Positions 61,148-64,000 of a DNA stretch of 64,000 nt are shown piece by piece. The translations under genes and the position numbers were made by a program. The stretch is from Cornus controversa. Its lineage: Eukaryota > Streptophyta > Magnoliopsida > Cornales > Cornaceae. Location of the stretch: assembly GCA_026545225.1 (NCBI GenBank), contig CM048847.1, forward strand, positions 2,046,001-2,110,000, given 5' to 3'. The notes beneath the pieces were generated by a model. The model saw nothing but the letters and a program-made list of their open reading frames with translations, was not told the DNA's origin and did not search any database. The stretch's first letter is position 1. Each line of letters begins with the position of its first letter.

Positions 61148-64000
61148 ATGGTTGGTAGCTTGCTAATTGTTTCCTTTAGATGTCCAAACGGTCGAACTTG
61201 GAACAAAGCACCATACAGTTGTGATGAAGATCGGATTGACATGTTCGTCACTTCTTTTGGATGCTTTGATGGTCTAATTTGGAAAAAAGAAACTTACGAT
61301 TCTGATTATGGGACGACTTCTCAAGGAATGGGTTTTTGAATCAGAACAACTCAAACTAAACTTGTTTAAAATCCTTGATAGCTTGGGAATTGTTTCTTTT
61401 ACTTTTCCAGATGCTTGAAGTTGGCATAGAGTACCATACGGTTGTGATCATTCATGAGTGCAGCAAGGAATTACTATTTTTGATTCAGGACGTCCTGATG
61501 GTTTAATTTGGCATAAAGCAATGTATAATTCTAAGTATGGCACGATTTCACGTGGATTGGACTTTTCAAATCAGGACAAGTCAAACGAAACAAGTTCGAA
61601 ACCGTTGTTGTCATTCTCTATTTTTCTGAACATCCAGATGGTCAATTCTAGCACAAAGCGCCATACGGTTGTCGTCATGCCTGATTATTGCAAGCAATTG
61701 TTCTTTCGACTCAGAACAACTCAAACAAACACGGATGAAGATCGGATTGACATGCTCGTCGTTTCTTTGGGACGCTTTGATGGTTTCATTTAGAAAAAAG
61801 CAGCGTACGATTATGATTATGGCACGACTTCTCTTGGAATGCGGTTTTCGAATCAAAACAACTCAAATGAAACAAGTTTAAAATGGTTGGTAGCTTGCTA
61901 ATTGTTTCCTTTAGATGTCCAAACGGTCGAACTTGGAACAAAGCACCATACGGTTGTGATGAAGATCGGATTGACATGTTCGTCACTTCTTTTGGATGCT
62001 TTGATGGTCTAATTTGGAAAAAAGAAACTTACGATTCTGATTATGGCACGACTTCTCAAGGAATGGGTTTTTGAATCAGAACAACTCAAACTAAACTTGT
62101 TTAAAATCATCGATAGCTTGGGAATTGTTTCTTTTACTTGTCCAGATGGTTGAAGTTGGCATAGAGCACCATACGGTTGTGATCATTCATGGGTGCAGCA
62201 TGGAATTACTCTTTTCGATTCAGGACATCCTGACGGTTGAATTTGGCATAAAGCAACGTATAATTCTAGGTATAGCACGATTTCACGTGGATTGGGACTT
62301 TTCGAATCAGGACAAGTCAAACGAAACAAGTTCGAAACCGTTCTTGTCAATCTCTATTCTTCTGGACATCCTGATGGTCAATTCTAGCACCAAGCGCCAT
62401 ACAGTTGTCGTTATGCCTGATTATTGCAAGCAATTGTTCTTTCGAGTCAGAACAACTCAAACAAACACGGATGAAGATCGGATTGACATGCTCGTCGTTT
62501 CTTTGGGACGCTTTGATGGTTTTATTTAGAAAAAAGCAGCGTACGATTAGTATTATGGCACGACTTCTCTTGGAATGCGGTTTTCGAATCAAAACAACTC
62601 AAATGAAACAAGTTTAAAATGGTTGGTAGCTTGCTAATTGTTTCCTTTAGATGTCCAAACGGTCGAACTTGGAACAAAGCACCATACGGTTGTGATGAAG
62701 ATCGGATTGACATGTTCGTCACTTCTTTTGGATGCTTTGATGGTCTAATTTGGAAAAAAGAAACTTACGATTCTGATTATGGCACGACTTCCCAAGGAAT
62801 GGGTTTTTGAATCAGAACAACTCAAACTAAACTTGTTTAAAATCATCGATAGCTTGGGAATTGTTTCTTTTACTTGTCCTGATGGTTGAATTTGGCATAG
62901 AGCAACGTATAATTCTAGGTATGGCACGATTTCATGTGGATTGGGACTTTTTGAATCAGGACAAGTCAAACGAAACAAGTTCGAAGCCGTTGTTGTAATT
63001 CTCTATTCTTCTCGAAATCCAAATGGTCAATTCTAGCACAAAGCGCCATACGATTGTCGTCATGCTTTATTATTGCAAGCAATTGTTCTTCCGACTCAGA
63101 AAAACTCAAACAAACACGGATGAAGATCGGATTGACATGCTCGTCGTTTCTTTGGGACGCTTTGATGGTTTTATTTAGAAAAAAGCAGCGTACTATTAGT
63201 ATTATGGCACGACTTCTCTTGGAATGCGGTTTTCGAATCAAAACAACTCAAATGAAACAAGTTTAAAATGGTTGGTAGCTTGCTAATTGTTTCCTTTAGA
63301 TGTCCAAACGGTCGAACTTGGAACAAAGCACCATACGGTTGTGATGAAGATCGGATTGACATGTTCGTCACTTCTTTTGGATGCTTTGATGGTCTAATTT
63401 GGAAAAAAGAAACTTACGATTCTGATTATGGCACGACTTCTCAAGGAATGGGTTTTTGAATCAGAATAACTCAAACTAAACTTGTTTAAAATCATCGATA
63501 GCTTGGGAATTGTTTCTTTTACTTGTCCAGATGGTTGAAGTTGGCATAGAGCACCTTACGGTTGTGATCATTCATGGGTGCAGCATGGAATTACTCTTTT
63601 CCATTCAGGACATCCTGACGGTTGAATTTCGCATAAAGCAACGTATAATTCTAGGTATAGCACGATTTCACGTGGATTGGGACTTTTCGAATCAGGACAA
63701 GTCAAACGAAACAAGTTCGAAACCGTTCTTGTCAATCTCTATTCTTCTGGACATCCTGATGGTCAATTCTAGCACAAAGCGCCATACAGTTGTCGTTATG
63801 CCTGATTATTGCAAGCAATTGTTCTTTCGAGTTAGAACAACTCAAACAAACACGGATGAAGATCGGATTGACATGCTCGTCGTTTCTTTGGGACGCTTTG
63901 ATGGTTTCATTTAGAAAAAAGCAGCGTACGATTATGATTATGGCACGACTTCTCTTGGAATGCGGTTTTCGAATCAAAACAACTCAAATGAAACAAGTTT
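61148..64000. repeat. Domain D HOR copy at right edge, cut by the window
   Basis: Monomers at 61148 (alpha), 61883 (beta), 62619 (delta) and 63268. The last is complete except for about 3 bp. Its front is beta3 (caccttacgg, ttttccattc, atttcgcataaag) and its back is of the beta kind (tgtcaatctctattc, gttgtcgttatgcc, aaacaaacacgg), so it is mosaic. Confidence 0.9.
62619..63267. repeat. Delta monomer 9 (649 bp), second lineage
   Basis: Same marks as delta 7 and 8. It is the last delta monomer in the window. Confidence 0.92.

Larger units (their letters stand above)
1..64000. repeat. Satellite DNA array with ~735-bp monomers and higher-order repeats
   Basis: The entire window is a head-to-tail tandem array. 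The anchor atggttggtagc (or atggtcggtagc) recurs at spacings that take almost only four values: 735, 736, 649 and 513 bp, with one 734 and one 733. That gives 90 full monomers plus partial ones at both edges. There is no inverted copy, no inserted mobile element and no unique spacer, so no stretch is left that could hold a single-copy gene. Monomer types follow a set order, which is the definition of a higher-order repeat. Arrays of this kind are known from eukaryotic centromeres and other heterochromatin; the location here is inferred, and I do not recognise the family. Both array ends lie outside the window. Confidence 0.98.
42627..64000. repeat. Domain D: 2,856-bp HOR family with delta monomers
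   Basis: The basic order is alpha (735), beta1 or beta (736), delta (649), beta3 (736). Four full copies (42627, 45483, 48339, 53965) are interspersed with derivatives of 1,385 bp (twice), 2,120 bp and 2,207 bp, and a last copy from 61148 runs to the window edge. The first three monomers also complete the stretch that mirrors domain A. Confidence 0.91.

Noticed and set aside
1-64000. CENP-B box (TTCGNNNNANNCGGG) in the repeat
   Set aside because: Candidates such as TTCGAATCAGGACAA and TTCGAGTCAGAACAA fit the first half but lack the CGGG end. I saw no CGGG in the monomers on either strand.
1-64000. CRISPR array
   Set aside because: There are no short direct repeats separated by unique spacers. 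The repeats are hundreds of bases long and abut each other.
1-64000. Tandem array of a transposon or of LTRs
   Set aside because: No terminal inverted repeats, target-site duplications, primer-binding site, polypurine tract or enzyme domains were seen. All copies are in one direction and directly joined, as in a satellite. An origin of the ~142-bp unit from a mobile element cannot be excluded.
1-64000. Ribosomal DNA, histone or tRNA gene cluster
   Set aside because: The 735-bp unit has no rRNA-like conserved core, no long open frame with histone features and no cloverleaf-forming stretch with matching arms that I could find.
1-64000. Telomeric or simple-sequence repeats
   Set aside because: No runs of TTAGGG, TTTAGGG, TTAGG or similar, and no microsatellite tract longer than a few units.

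Overview
The whole 64-kb window is one uninterrupted head-to-tail satellite DNA array. I find no convincing gene, RNA gene, transposon, CRISPR array or unique spacer in it. Base composition is about 40% G+C (estimated from sample lines). Length, regularity and layered organisation point to nuclear heterochromatin of a eukaryote, most likely centromeric, pericentromeric or a similar large satellite block. I do not recognise the family and cannot name the organism. All copies face the same way. In the strand as given, I anchor each monomer at its single copy of atggttggtagc (atggtcggtagc in some), whose first base lies at 302, 1037, 1773, 2509 and so on.

Layer 1: the ancestral unit is about 142 bp, beginning with a motif like ggtygaatttggmayaaagc. 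Two diverged classes, A and B, form a ~284-bp dimer. Layer 2: three A-B dimers make the 735/736-bp monomer, in which two of the three B units are shortened (81 and 87 bp instead of 142). There are 90 complete monomers plus partial copies at both ends. Most are 735 bp (alpha) or 736 bp (beta); 11 are 513 bp (gamma, one dimer equivalent lost) and 9 are 649 bp (delta, one short B unit lost). Layer 3: monomer types alternate in fixed order as higher-order repeats (HORs).

Domain A (1-8307) is a four-monomer 2,943-bp HOR (alpha, beta1, beta2, beta3) that ends in a delta monomer. Domain B (8308-36004) is a 2,719-bp HOR (alpha-x, beta, alpha-y, gamma) with shortened (1,983, 1,248 bp) and lengthened (3,452 bp) versions. 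A mosaic monomer (36005-36740) leads to domain C (36741-42626 plus the shared start of D), which repeats the 2,943-bp HOR of domain A. Domain D (42627-64000) is a 2,856-bp HOR (alpha, beta1, delta, beta3) with 1,385-, 2,120- and 2,207-bp derivatives. The layout of 302-8307 recurs monomer for monomer at 36741-44746, an offset of 36,439 bp.

No genes work together here. The biology on show is satellite evolution: unequal exchange inside short homologies made the deletion variants, these were built into HORs, and HOR blocks were then duplicated, shortened and converted. The many short open frames recur on both strands at the repeat period and are a by-product of homogenised repeats.
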